Assembly: GCA_964410485.1 (NCBI GenBank)
Contig: CAYPHJ010000007.1
Location: forward strand, 10,456-74,455
Reading direction: 5' to 3'
Origin: CAYPHJ01 sp964410485
GTDB taxonomy: Bacteria > Desulfobacterota > Binatia > UBA9968
DNA length: 64,000 nucleotides
Shown one piece after another: positions 7,972-15,782 of the stretch. How positions within the stretch are numbered: the first letter of the stretch is position 1; every line of letters begins with the position of its first letter. The notes under the pieces were generated by a model, which was not told the DNA's origin, made no database searches, and saw nothing but the letters and a program-made list of their open reading frames with translations. Both the position numbers and the translations under genes were made by a program.

Positions 7972-10347
7972 ATGCCGCGCTTTATCTCAAGCGTTCGATT
8001 CCGTCTCATCGCTCTGGTTCTCATGGCCGTCATTCCGGCTTTTGGCGTCATCCTGTACAGCGGCGCAAAACATAGGCAGTTGACAGCCAATCAAGTTCAA
8101 CAAAATGCGTTGGGAGCCGCCCGGGCAATTGCCGCTGAACAAGAAAAATATATCGAAAGCGCCCACCAGTTTCTCATCATGCTGGCGCAGGTTCCGCAAA
8201 TCCGTGAAAGAAGCAACAAACTTGCCTGCAGCAAGGTCTTGGCGGGATCACTCGAGCCCTTGTATGCCGACTTCGTCGTAACGGATCCAAAGGGGAACTT
8301 TATTTGCGGCGCGCTGCCGTCTGGCAGTTCCCTTGCCCGAGACAGCACCCTGGACCCGAGCCGTGTGATAAGGAGGCACGAGTTTTCCGTCGGCAGAATA
8401 AGCACGGTTCCATCTCTAGGTAAAACCGTAGTGGGCGTAGGCTACCCGATCCTGGACTCCCCTGGTCTGTTGAAAGGAGTCCTGCTGAGCGCTTTGGATT
8501 TGTCATGGATCACGCGCGTCACGGCCGAGAACCATTTACCCAAAGGGGCCACTTTGACACTCGTCGACGCCAACGGCACCGTTCTACTTCGTTATCCGGA
8601 CCAAGGTAATTGGGCCGGCAAGTCTATCTTTGCGCAAGCACCCGGCGAAAGCATCGCTTCTCGAGATATGGAAAAAAGTTTCGAGTCTCTGGCAGCGGAC
8701 GGAGTCCCTCGGCTGTTCGCGTTCACCCGCTTCAAAAGCCCTATGGGCGGCGAGAGCGTCTACGCGGGCATTGATATTCCAGCGAATCTGGCATTTGCCG
8801 AGGCCGATAGCATCTTAGTGAATAACCTCATCACTCTAGGGGTTCTTTCCGCCATCACGCTCCTTGCGGCATGGTTCGGCGCGGACGTGTTTGTTCTTCG
8901 ACGCATCCGAGATCTCGTGGCCGCTACGAAACAGGTGGCCGAAGGGAAAGTCGGTGCTCGCACTCAGTTGCCCTACGGCAATAGCGAACTCGGAGAGATG
9001 GCGCGAGTTTTCGATGAGCTTGCCGAAACTTTGGAAAAACGCGAGGCCGAGGCCGAAGCCTCCACTGCGCACATTCAACAACAAAGGCAGCGCCAGAAGG
9101 CTCTCTACGAGCTTAATCTCGCCATCACATCGACTCTCGACCTCCCAACCGTTTTGAACACGCTTTTGGACGAAGTAGCGGTGCTCTTGCCAGCTTTTAG
9201 GGCAACCGTCAGTTGGGTCAATCAAGATACGGGCACTTTGGAAGTTTTCGCTCAGCGACATCCTGACGACTCCGATGCCTTGCATGCGGATATAGTCACG
9301 GAAGGGCTTCCTCTGATCGTGCTCAAGGCAGAGTCGTTGCTGGCGCTCCCAAATGCGCAGATAGATCCGCGCACAACAAACCCGGAGTTCTTTCGTCGTC
9401 ATCGTCTGGTTTCCTATTTGGGGCTTCCCATGATCTCCAACGGACAGGCGCTCGGCGTTCTGTCCTTCTATACAACAGAGGAGCACGCGTTCAATCGGGA
9501 GGAAATGGATCTTATTGAAGCTCTCGTCAACCAGGCGGCTATCGCCGTCGGCAACTCACGCCTATACGAACAGACGAGAAACCAGGCACTCGAGCTGGAA
9601 AAGTCGAACAAGATTAAAGATGAGTTCTTGGGCGTCATGTCCCATGAACTCAGAACCCCGCTCAACATCATCATGAACTACTCTGAAGCTCTCCAAATGG
9701 GCACTTTCGGAGAGATCAGCGCTGATCAGAAGAAGGGAACGCTCAAAATCCGTTCCCAGGCCAGTCATTTGCTGAGCTTGATCAACCACATTTTGGAAAT
9801 CACCAAAATCGAGAGTGGGACGGCCGTGCTACAACAGGAACGCTTCGATGTCGCTGATTTCATATCCGAGAGCCGCTCCGACTATATGAACCCGCTGGAT
9901 AAAGATCTCACGATTAGCTGGGACTGTCCTCTCGACCTTCCGGCCATCACCAGCGATCGGACGAAGCTCAAGCAAATTTTGACCAACCTAGTCGATAACG
10001 CCATAAAGTTCACCGAACAAGGCTCCGTGGTCGTCTCGATAGGAACCATTGACGAAGGCAATACCTTGGAGCTGAAAGTAGCCGATACCGGACCGGGCAT
10101 ACCGGAGACTTTGGTGCCGTTTGTGTTTGAGAAGTTTCGCCAGATAGACAGCACCACGACCCGCAGTTATTCGGGGGCCGGATTGGGACTGTATATCGTT
10201 AAAACCTTCACCGAGATCCTTGGCGGCACTGTCGGTCTCCAAAGCAAACTCGGCGAGGGATCGACTTTCGTGGTTCGGCTGCCAATTAAACGTGAGGGCG
10301 CGATAAATGGGGCCAGCCTCCAGTGGTGGAGTGCTCAAGCCCTCTAG
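7972..10347 (+). CDS. Membrane sensor histidine kinase (Cache-HAMP-GAF-HisKA-HATPase)
   Basis: 791 residues. TM1 at about 10-30, a periplasmic double-Cache-like sensor at 35-280, TM2 at about 283-305, a HAMP linker to 360, a coiled coil, a GAF domain at about 385-530, then the HisKA domain with the H-box FLGVMSHELRTPLN (phospho-acceptor His558) and a HATPase_c with N-box TNLVDNAIKF, G1 DTGPGIP and G2 GAGLGLYIV. All catalytic motifs are intact. There is no receiver domain and no response regulator gene in the window, so its partner is elsewhere. It leads a three-gene operon with a kinase-dead sensor and a TPR lipoprotein; its 3' end is 26 bp from the next start. No clear ribosome site is seen before the ATG. 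Confidence 0.9.
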   Translation: MPRFISSVRFRLIALVLMAVIPAFGVILYSGAKHRQLTANQVQQNALGAARAIAAEQEKYIESAHQFLIMLAQVPQIRERSNKLACSKVLAGSLEPLYADFVVTDPKGNFICGALPSGSSLARDSTLDPSRVIRRHEFSVGRISTVPSLGKTVVGVGYPILDSPGLLKGVLLSALDLSWITRVTAENHLPKGATLTLVDANGTVLLRYPDQGNWAGKSIFAQAPGESIASRDMEKSFESLAADGVPRLFAFTRFKSPMGGESVYAGIDIPANLAFAEADSILVNNLITLGVLSAITLLAAWFGADVFVLRRIRDLVAATKQVAEGKVGARTQLPYGNSELGEMARVFDELAETLEKREAEAEASTAHIQQQRQRQKALYELNLAITSTLDLPTVLNTLLDEVAVLLPAFRATVSWVNQDTGTLEVFAQRHPDDSDALHADIVTEGLPLIVLKAESLLALPNAQIDPRTTNPEFFRRHRLVSYLGLPMISNGQALGVLSFYTTEEHAFNREEMDLIEALVNQAAIAVGNSRLYEQTRNQALELEKSNKIKDEFLGVMSHELRTPLNIIMNYSEALQMGTFGEISADQKKGTLKIRSQASHLLSLINHILEITKIESGTAVLQQERFDVADFISESRSDYMNPLDKDLTISWDCPLDLPAITSDRTKLKQILTNLVDNAIKFTEQGSVVVSIGTIDEGNTLELKVADTGPGIPETLVPFVFEKFRQIDSTTTRSYSGAGLGLYIVKTFTEILGGTVGLQSKLGEGSTFVVRLPIKREGAINGASLQWWSAQAL

Positions 10348-10372
10348 ATTAAGAACAAAGGGGTGCCCGGTG

Positions 10373-11560
10373 ATGCCGATTTCGGTTTTTTGGCGAGTCA
10401 GCTTGGGTTATCTGCTGATTCTCTTCGTGTCCGTCGCTGTTTCTTCATATTCCATTACCGAGCTAGGCCACCTGGGTAACGTGGCGCGCACGGGCATCAA
10501 TACGGACAACCAGATGATCGCCTACCAAGAACAGCTAACCGATGTCTTTCTGTCCGAGGTTCGATACTCGGGCAGATTTCTTATCACGCGCGCCGGCGCC
10601 CTACATGATGAGTTGCAACAATTCAAAGCCGAGTTTGCGCGATACATGACCGACATTCAGTCGTTAGCCGTGTCTGCCGAGCTCGAGGCTCGCCTGTCGC
10701 GCATTGATGAATTACACGCCCGCTATCACCGCCTGTTTGATCAGGAAGTGCGCTATATAAAAACCAACCAGCCCTATGCCGAGAGCCGATACCAACGAGA
10801 AAGAGAAAAGGTCTTCGAAACCGCGCTGGAAGAGATGGAACGACTGAGAAGCCAGTTACAAAAAAACCTGCACGATAAGCTGGAGAGCATCGAAAGGGCC
10901 GCGCACACCGCCAGAACCGTCGCGATTGTAACAATGCTGTTTTTGATCGGCTCGGGCATAGTGCTGTCGTACTTCATCAGCCACAGCATAACATGGCGTC
11001 TTTCGCAGCTGCGCCGACGGGCACTACTGTCGGGTGGGGACGATCCCAGCTTTAGCCACGGGTTTTCGCAGATCCCTGAGATAGAGGATTTGGCCAATGC
11101 CTTGAGCAACGCTAAACGAACACTCGATGAAACGGCCAAAAGAAACGCCGCCCTTGTTCATTCCATGACCGAACAATTCGAGATCCCCCTTGTTGCTCTG
11201 AGAAACCGGCTCCAATACTTCGCGCAGGAATTGGCCCCTGGCGTTACGGCACAGCAGAAGGCCAGCCTGGATACTTTGGCTGGCGAGACCGATCGGTTGA
11301 TCCGGCTTTACGCGGAGCTGTGCGCGCGGGCAGCCGATAAAGTTGAACCGAACAGGTACGAAACGGCAACGGTTTTCGACAAGACAAAACAATCCCGGGC
11401 GTGGCACTATGACGATCTGCTTGCCTATTGGAACAAACTTCTAGCTCGGATGAAGCGTGCTATGAGACGGTGCGCCGAGTATGGCTCCGGCCTCATGGCG
11501 GTCTCTTGGAACACGATCTTGAAGATGCCGGACCAGGGAAAGGCAAAAAACAATGAATAG
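10373..11560 (+). CDS. Degenerate GlrK/QseE-like membrane sensor lacking kinase residues
   Basis: 395 residues from the ATG in GTGATGCCG; the frame is open 22 codons further, inside the upstream gene. TM1 at 7-27, a helical periplasmic domain at 28-180 with long charged helices, TM2 at 182-203, a HAMP-like linker, then a DHp-like helix pair at 255-315. The H-box position reads TEQFEIPL where SHELRTPL is expected, so the phospho-acceptor His is replaced by Glu267. No HATPase domain follows; the last 75 residues are basic with no known fold. The N-terminal layout and the lipoprotein next to it recall GlrK/QseE-QseG. It may act as a signal-relaying pseudokinase for the complete kinase upstream. 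This role is inferred. Confidence 0.75.
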   Translation: MPISVFWRVSLGYLLILFVSVAVSSYSITELGHLGNVARTGINTDNQMIAYQEQLTDVFLSEVRYSGRFLITRAGALHDELQQFKAEFARYMTDIQSLAVSAELEARLSRIDELHARYHRLFDQEVRYIKTNQPYAESRYQREREKVFETALEEMERLRSQLQKNLHDKLESIERAAHTARTVAIVTMLFLIGSGIVLSYFISHSITWRLSQLRRRALLSGGDDPSFSHGFSQIPEIEDLANALSNAKRTLDETAKRNAALVHSMTEQFEIPLVALRNRLQYFAQELAPGVTAQQKASLDTLAGETDRLIRLYAELCARAADKVEPNRYETATVFDKTKQSRAWHYDDLLAYWNKLLARMKRAMRRCAEYGSGLMAVSWNTILKMPDQGKAKNNE

Positions 11561-12134
11561 CGCCAAATCGACTCATTCACGTTACGTAACAGCTCTGAAA
11601 CGATTCTCTTGGTTGCCGGGCCAGGCGATTTTCGCACTCCTCTTGGTCACCGGTTGTGGAATGCCGTGGCACAGCTGGAATTATTCAGAGAAGGACAGGC
11701 GGCCCGACCACTTTGAGCGCAGCAAGGCTCTTCTCGCTCAAGGCAAATATGAAGCGGCGTTCCAGGAAAATGAGAAAGCGCTCGCCGGAGGAAGGGGCGC
11801 GCCGGAGGTCGCATTGTTTAATATGGGACTGATTTCCGCGCATTCGCTAAATCCTAGAAGGGATTACCCGCGAGCGCTTCATTCCTTCAAAACACTGATC
11901 AAAGAGTTTCCTCAAAGCCCGCTCGCGGAACAGGCCAAAACATGGGTCGAGGTATTAGATGAGCGCCAGAGGCTTGCCGAGGAGCGAGCGAACCTGGCGG
12001 AAGAAAAACGCATATTGGCTCGCGAAAGGGAAATATTGTCACAGGAGCGCGAAAGGCTGAAACACACGGCTGCCAAAGCGCGCCAGGTTGACATCGACAT
12101 CGAAAAACGAAGAAGGAAGACGTTGGCTAGATAG
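11553..12134 (+). CDS. TPR lipoprotein, QseG-like
   Basis: 193 residues. The N-terminus has a hydrophobic stretch ending in the lipobox LVTGC (Cys35), so it is a predicted lipoprotein. Residues 50-125 hold two TPR-like repeats (RSKALLAQGKYEAAFQENEK and YPRALHSFKTLIKEFPQSPLA), and residues 130-180 are a highly charged coiled coil rich in Glu and Arg. This is the build of QseG/YfhG, the outer-membrane lipoprotein that contacts the GlrK/QseE sensor. The start overlaps the stop of the sensor gene by 8 bp, so the two are coupled. The first 20 residues before the hydrophobic stretch are longer than usual; a later start is possible. Confidence 0.8.
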   Translation: MNSAKSTHSRYVTALKRFSWLPGQAIFALLLVTGCGMPWHSWNYSEKDRRPDHFERSKALLAQGKYEAAFQENEKALAGGRGAPEVALFNMGLISAHSLNPRRDYPRALHSFKTLIKEFPQSPLAEQAKTWVEVLDERQRLAEERANLAEEKRILAREREILSQERERLKHTAAKARQVDIDIEKRRRKTLAR

Positions 12135-12157
12135 CACGAGCTGCGCGCTGGCTCGTG
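12135..12157. terminator. Hairpin at the end of the sensor operon
   Basis: CACGAGC and GCTCGTG form a 7-bp perfect stem directly after the lipoprotein stop codon and before the convergent tadA gene. It lacks a T-run, so its role as terminator is likely but not certain. Confidence 0.45.
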
Positions 12158-12217
12158 ATCCCAAGAACGGGACGGACTGATCGGCAACGAAACGAGCGTA
12201 CCTTGAGCCGGGCTCGG

Positions 12218-12721
12218 TTAGCTTTCCGTGATCTGCCGGACGCGTTTTCTCTCTCTCAGCTCAACAAAAAACTCTTCAAGAACCTGCGCGCACTCATCCT
12301 GACGCACTCCCCCCAGCGCGGCTAAGCGATGATTCAAGCGCTCGTCTTGGCAGAGTCGGTAAAGAGATTCTACGGCGCCGGCTTTCTCATCGCGGCAACC
12401 AAAAACCACGCGCCGCATGCGCGCCTGCAAGATCGCGCCGACGCACATGATGCAAGGCTCCAGGGTAACGTAAAGATCGCAGCCGTTTAATCGCCAGCTA
12501 CCGAGAGCTTTTGAAGCCTGTTCAATGGCCAGGATTTCGGCGTGCGCCAACGGGCTCTGGAGCGCTTCCCTGCGGTTATGTCCCCGCCCGATCAATTTGT
12601 CCACGCAAACGATTACCGCGCCGACCGGAACCTCACCCGCAGCCGCAGCTTCTTTGGCTGCGGTTAATGCGAAAGCCATCCATGTGTCGTCGGATCGGCG
12701 GTTTGAATGATCATCAAGCAC
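12218..12721 (-). CDS. tadA: tRNA-specific adenosine deaminase TadA
   Basis: 167 residues. TadA converts adenosine 34 of tRNA-Arg(ACG) to inosine so that one tRNA reads three CGN codons. The zinc site is complete: HAE (SPLAHAEILA) with His and the proton-shuttling Glu, and PCIMC (TLEPCIMCVGA) with the two cysteines. The substrate-binding GRGHNRRE and the DEKAGAVES segment match TadA rather than guanine deaminase. The start is a GTG in GCATTGTGCTTGATGAT; there is no clear ribosome site, and no in-frame ATG lies nearby before the conserved WMAFAL. It is monocistronic and convergent with the sensor operon. Confidence 0.94.
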   Translation of the reverse strand: MLDDHSNRRSDDTWMAFALTAAKEAAAAGEVPVGAVIVCVDKLIGRGHNRREALQSPLAHAEILAIEQASKALGSWRLNGCDLYVTLEPCIMCVGAILQARMRRVVFGCRDEKAGAVESLYRLCQDERLNHRLAALGGVRQDECAQVLEEFFVELRERKRVRQITES

Positions 12722-12905
12722 AATGCGCTTACGATAACATAGATAAGGAGGCAGTTGAATTCACGAGTGACCGTCGTGGATTCCCGCCACAACCATGCGG
12801 GAATGACGAATTCTAGGACGCCGCAAACCGCCACGCAAATTTTCGAAGGTCCAAAAAACACAAAAAGGCGGGCGTGAACTGACTGGATAAGCCGCAACGT
12901 ATCTA

Positions 12906-13721
12906 CTAAGGATGCATGTATTCGATCGGCGGCGGCTCGATATCAGTGATGACGTTTGTCACTTCCTGAACAGCCTCTGCAATCCGCACAATCTCCTTCT
13001 CCAGGTCCGGATCGGCAAGAATCCCGGAGATACTCACTTTGCCATCGTCGCTGCGGACATTGAGAATGATGTTACGAGTCTTTGGCGAGGTGATCAAAGC
13101 AGCCTGCACGCGGGCGGTCGTGGTAAGATCCCGAAACGCCTTTTCGGATTCAGGTGTCGGTTGAAACTCCTCTTGCTGGGCCATCTCCACAATCAGACGG
13201 GCTGCCGTAGCCGGTGTAAGACGCGAGCTATTCAAAACCAAGTCGTAACCGACAGGATCCAGCCAATCGATGTTGAACACAGCGCGCAGTCGACGAGTGC
13301 GAACCCGATCGAGCTCCTTCAGAAAGTTTCTCGCAGCCTCCCCTTCCAAACCCTTGCGCGCCTTGACCTCCACCATCCGGAACTCCATCGGAGCGATGAT
13401 CAATACTTTCAAGACATGCGAGACGCCGGGAAACAGCTCTTGTCCCGCGCGGCCGTAGTAGACGAGGTTGCCGCCTTGCGCCACTTCACACATGGCCGCC
13501 TGAAGCGTGATGCGATAAAGCCGCAAGCTTTCGAGCCAGAGTTCCCACCAGCGGCGATCCGTCTCCAAGACCTCTGAATACTTCGCCTCCGGAATGCCAT
13601 AACGCCGACTCGCCTCGAGCAAAACCTCGCGCTCGGCAGAGCGATAACCAAGCGCCGATGCCACATTCTCAGCAATGACGCTACCGCCGGTATACGGAGC
13701 ATGTGAAATCGTAATGATCAT
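12906..13721 (-). CDS. Cytidylate-kinase-like protein with C-terminal BON domain
   Basis: 271 residues starting at the ATG behind GGAGG; the frame extends 10 codons further without a ribosome site. Residues 1-185 match the cytidylate-kinase-like family: MIITISHAPYTGGSVIA takes the place of the P-loop-bearing ITISR.yGsGG of that family, with ALGY and later LDRVRTRRLRAVF resembling the LID region. Residues about 200-265 form a BON domain (TARVQAALITSP, then LNVRSDDGKVSISGI). BON domains usually bind phospholipid or sit in envelope proteins, so the fusion is odd for a nucleotide kinase. No signal peptide is seen. Whether it phosphorylates CMP or another substrate is unknown. Confidence 0.8.
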   Translation of the reverse strand: MIITISHAPYTGGSVIAENVASALGYRSAEREVLLEASRRYGIPEAKYSEVLETDRRWWELWLESLRLYRITLQAAMCEVAQGGNLVYYGRAGQELFPGVSHVLKVLIIAPMEFRMVEVKARKGLEGEAARNFLKELDRVRTRRLRAVFNIDWLDPVGYDLVLNSSRLTPATAARLIVEMAQQEEFQPTPESEKAFRDLTTTARVQAALITSPKTRNIILNVRSDDGKVSISGILADPDLEKEIVRIAEAVQEVTNVITDIEPPPIEYMHP

Positions 13722-14152
13722 GACAAACCTCCAATTCCAACCCTTTACCAATGCGTTAGATCGTGATGTTTACTCTAAGTTGACTAAGCCCCCTGGATTC
13801 CTTTCCGGCACCCGGCGATTTCGAGGCGCATTCTTTCATTGTGTCATGGAACGAGTCAAGTCGAATTTTGTTATCGTACGGCTGCGCCCGGCAAGCGCCG
13901 GGCTATGAATCTCATATGGCCGCCGGCGCGCTCCTTATATCGGTCACCTGAAACATGAGAAATCATAGCTTAAATCATCATTTTTACAAGAGGATCAGCA
14001 GCTATACTCCTGCCTACAACGTGTCCCCGTTGACAAAGGACCATGGCTCAAATAATTAGCGGAAACAGGCATTGTCATGGATTCGACTGCCGGGGACTAG
14101 GGGTGAACGACAGGACGGTCAGGGTAGTTGATCTCCTGCTGAGGTGCGCAGC
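13722..14152. other. Intergenic, 430 bp, with a GC hairpin
   Basis: No supported gene. A perfect 7-bp hairpin (GCCCGGC and GCCGGGC, loop AAGC) lies at 13886-13903, not followed by a T-run. A string GGATTCGACTGCCGGGGACTAG-like near 14078-14099 recalls the 5' end of tmRNA but the rest of tmRNA is absent. Confidence 0.4.
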
Positions 14153-14350
14153 ATGGTCGCAGTACCCGCGCAAAGGACGTTTCTTACAACAAAGGAGGTT
14201 GCGCGCTATCTGCGGGTCAATCCGTACACTGTTTATAGGCTAGTATCGCAGAAGAAACTACCTGCGTATAAGGTTGGATCACAGTGGCGCTTCAGGCGCA
14301 ACATACTCGAAGATTGGCTTAAAGGCCGGATGAATATCTCCGACGTTTGA
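14153..14350 (+). CDS. Small excisionase-family helix-turn-helix protein
   Basis: 65 residues. The sequence FLTTKEVARYLRVNP followed by TVYRLVSQKKLPAYKVG and WRFRRNILEDWL is the HTH_17/excisionase (MerR-like winged helix) pattern, covering nearly the whole protein. The ATG at 14153 is taken with a GAGG nine bases upstream; a GTG three codons earlier is possible. Proteins of this kind act as excisionases of integrative elements or as small regulators. No integrase or attachment site is visible nearby, so a regulator is at least as likely. It stands alone in a gene-poor stretch. Confidence 0.85.
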   Translation: MVAVPAQRTFLTTKEVARYLRVNPYTVYRLVSQKKLPAYKVGSQWRFRRNILEDWLKGRMNISDV

Positions 14351-14631
14351 AACGACAACACCCTGACCGCCAGCAAAGAGCGCAGGCATAGTGATCGCGC
14401 ACCACCGTGCCGTCACGGTGTTTTTCCACAACCGCTAACGGTTCTGCCGTTTGTTTATGGCCTGGCCGGGATGGACATTAATGCCGGACTGGGATAAATA
14501 AGCTTCCAATTACCTAAGAGAAAAGGGACGGTCAGAAGCCTCTCTCCTGTTGCGGTAGGCATGGGGTGGGGTGTGGAGTCTTGCCGCCGGGCCAAGTGCT
14601 AAAGGATTTCCCGCATCAACATGGCTCCGGG

Positions 14632-15666
14632 TTAACGCCGGCTGTCCGCCGCAACCGACACCATGTTTCGGTTACGCGCCACGGTCCAGGAAGAAGCGCC
14701 GAGAAACAAACCCGCAGCGATCATCAAGAGATCCCGAGCTCGATGTACCGCGGCAAGCGCAAGTCCCGCCGAGGGAGAACCTGTCAGTGCAGCGCACATA
14801 AACACGATCGCGCCATCCTGTGTCCCGATATTGGCGGGGACAAAGAACAGGGTCGAGCGCACCAGGACAACGACAGACTCGATGATGATTGCATCGCCGA
14901 GAGTCACCGGGGTGTCGAAAAATCCGAGAGCGACATAGATCAGGTAGGCGCCGGTCAGCCACTCCGCGAACGAAGCGGCGGTCGAGAGGACGAGACGCTT
15001 TGGGTGCGAGCGGTAAAAGGCTACGAGGCGATCTTCCACTCCGCCGACAGTGTCCAGAGCGCTGCCGATCGCCTTTCCCATGCGGCTTGTGGCGAGTCCT
15101 TGCTGCGCGGCGAGCCAACGCTTGCCTCGCGCTACCGGCTGCTGCCACTGAGCCACAAAGAAGAGAAATCCGAGAAGCAGCAGAAAGGCCAACCCGGCGG
15201 CGGCGCTCCTCTGAAGGGCGAGCGGAAGATGGTCAGCGTGAAGCATGAGCGCCAAGCCCAATGCGTTAAAAAGAACCAGGGATGCTACGTCCGTAGTACG
15301 CGACAGTACAAGCGATGCGGTGGCGTCCGGGAGGGGAACACCGTAGCGGTATCTGAGCAGGATAGCTTTTGCCGAATCCCCGCCGAGGGCAGCAAGAGGG
15401 TTCATCAGCTCGATCGCCGTTCCCACCAGCAGCACGCGACTCACGCGCTTCCACCAGCGCATATTCGCGGGGATAGCAGGAAACGTCAGCAGCCAGGATA
15501 TCGCTTCCAGCGCCAGGCTGACGAGCGCCACAAGGACAATGGCAGCCAGTCCCCACCAACCGAGAAGCATGAGATATTCCCAGGTCGCCCGCAAGTGCGC
15601 TTGCTGCAGCACAAATGCGAGGAGCGTCAGTCCAATCAGGAGCGCAAACAGAGTGAACCAGCGCAT
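14632..15666 (-). CDS. Lysylphosphatidylglycerol synthase TM family protein, HpnL-like
   Basis: 344 residues from the ATG that follows GGAGGAG; the open frame is 18 codons longer. About eight membrane helices are visible. Signature parts of the UPF0104/LPG_synthase_TM family are present: ELMNPLAALGGDSAKAILLR, SLVLSRTTDVASL and FFVPANIGTQDGAIVFM. There is no soluble aminoacyl-transferase domain, so it is a flippase or transporter-type member. The hopanoid-associated HpnL proteins belong to this family, and the hopanoid locus begins 2.7 kb away, so a role in hopanoid or lipid movement is possible but inferred. It is divergent from the amidinotransferase gene, sharing a 116-bp promoter region. 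Confidence 0.82.
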   Translation of the reverse strand: MRWFTLFALLIGLTLLAFVLQQAHLRATWEYLMLLGWWGLAAIVLVALVSLALEAISWLLTFPAIPANMRWWKRVSRVLLVGTAIELMNPLAALGGDSAKAILLRYRYGVPLPDATASLVLSRTTDVASLVLFNALGLALMLHADHLPLALQRSAAAGLAFLLLLGFLFFVAQWQQPVARGKRWLAAQQGLATSRMGKAIGSALDTVGGVEDRLVAFYRSHPKRLVLSTAASFAEWLTGAYLIYVALGFFDTPVTLGDAIIIESVVVLVRSTLFFVPANIGTQDGAIVFMCAALTGSPSAGLALAAVHRARDLLMIAAGLFLGASSWTVARNRNMVSVAADSRR

Positions 15667-15782
15667 CAGCTTGCTCCTCCAAAAAGCAGTTGCGGCGCCA
15701 GCCCACGCCGGGGCGCGCAATCCGAATTAAGACCAGGCTGGAATCTCGGAAGCCCTTCCATCCATCTCAAACGAGGAGAACC

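Noticed and set aside
7972..12134. A response regulator for the sensor kinase
   Set aside because: The only OmpR-type winged helix nearby is in the composite regulator at 5064-7007, which has no receiver domain, so it was not called the partner.
13886..13903. Perfect GC hairpin as terminator
   Set aside because: No T-run follows and no transcript end is expected there, since the flanking genes point away from it.
14040..14110. Possible tmRNA start (ATTCGACTGCCGGGGACTAG)
   Set aside because: Only the GGATTCGAC-like word matches; no tag reading frame, no tRNA-like 3' end and no suitable pairing partner could be found downstream.
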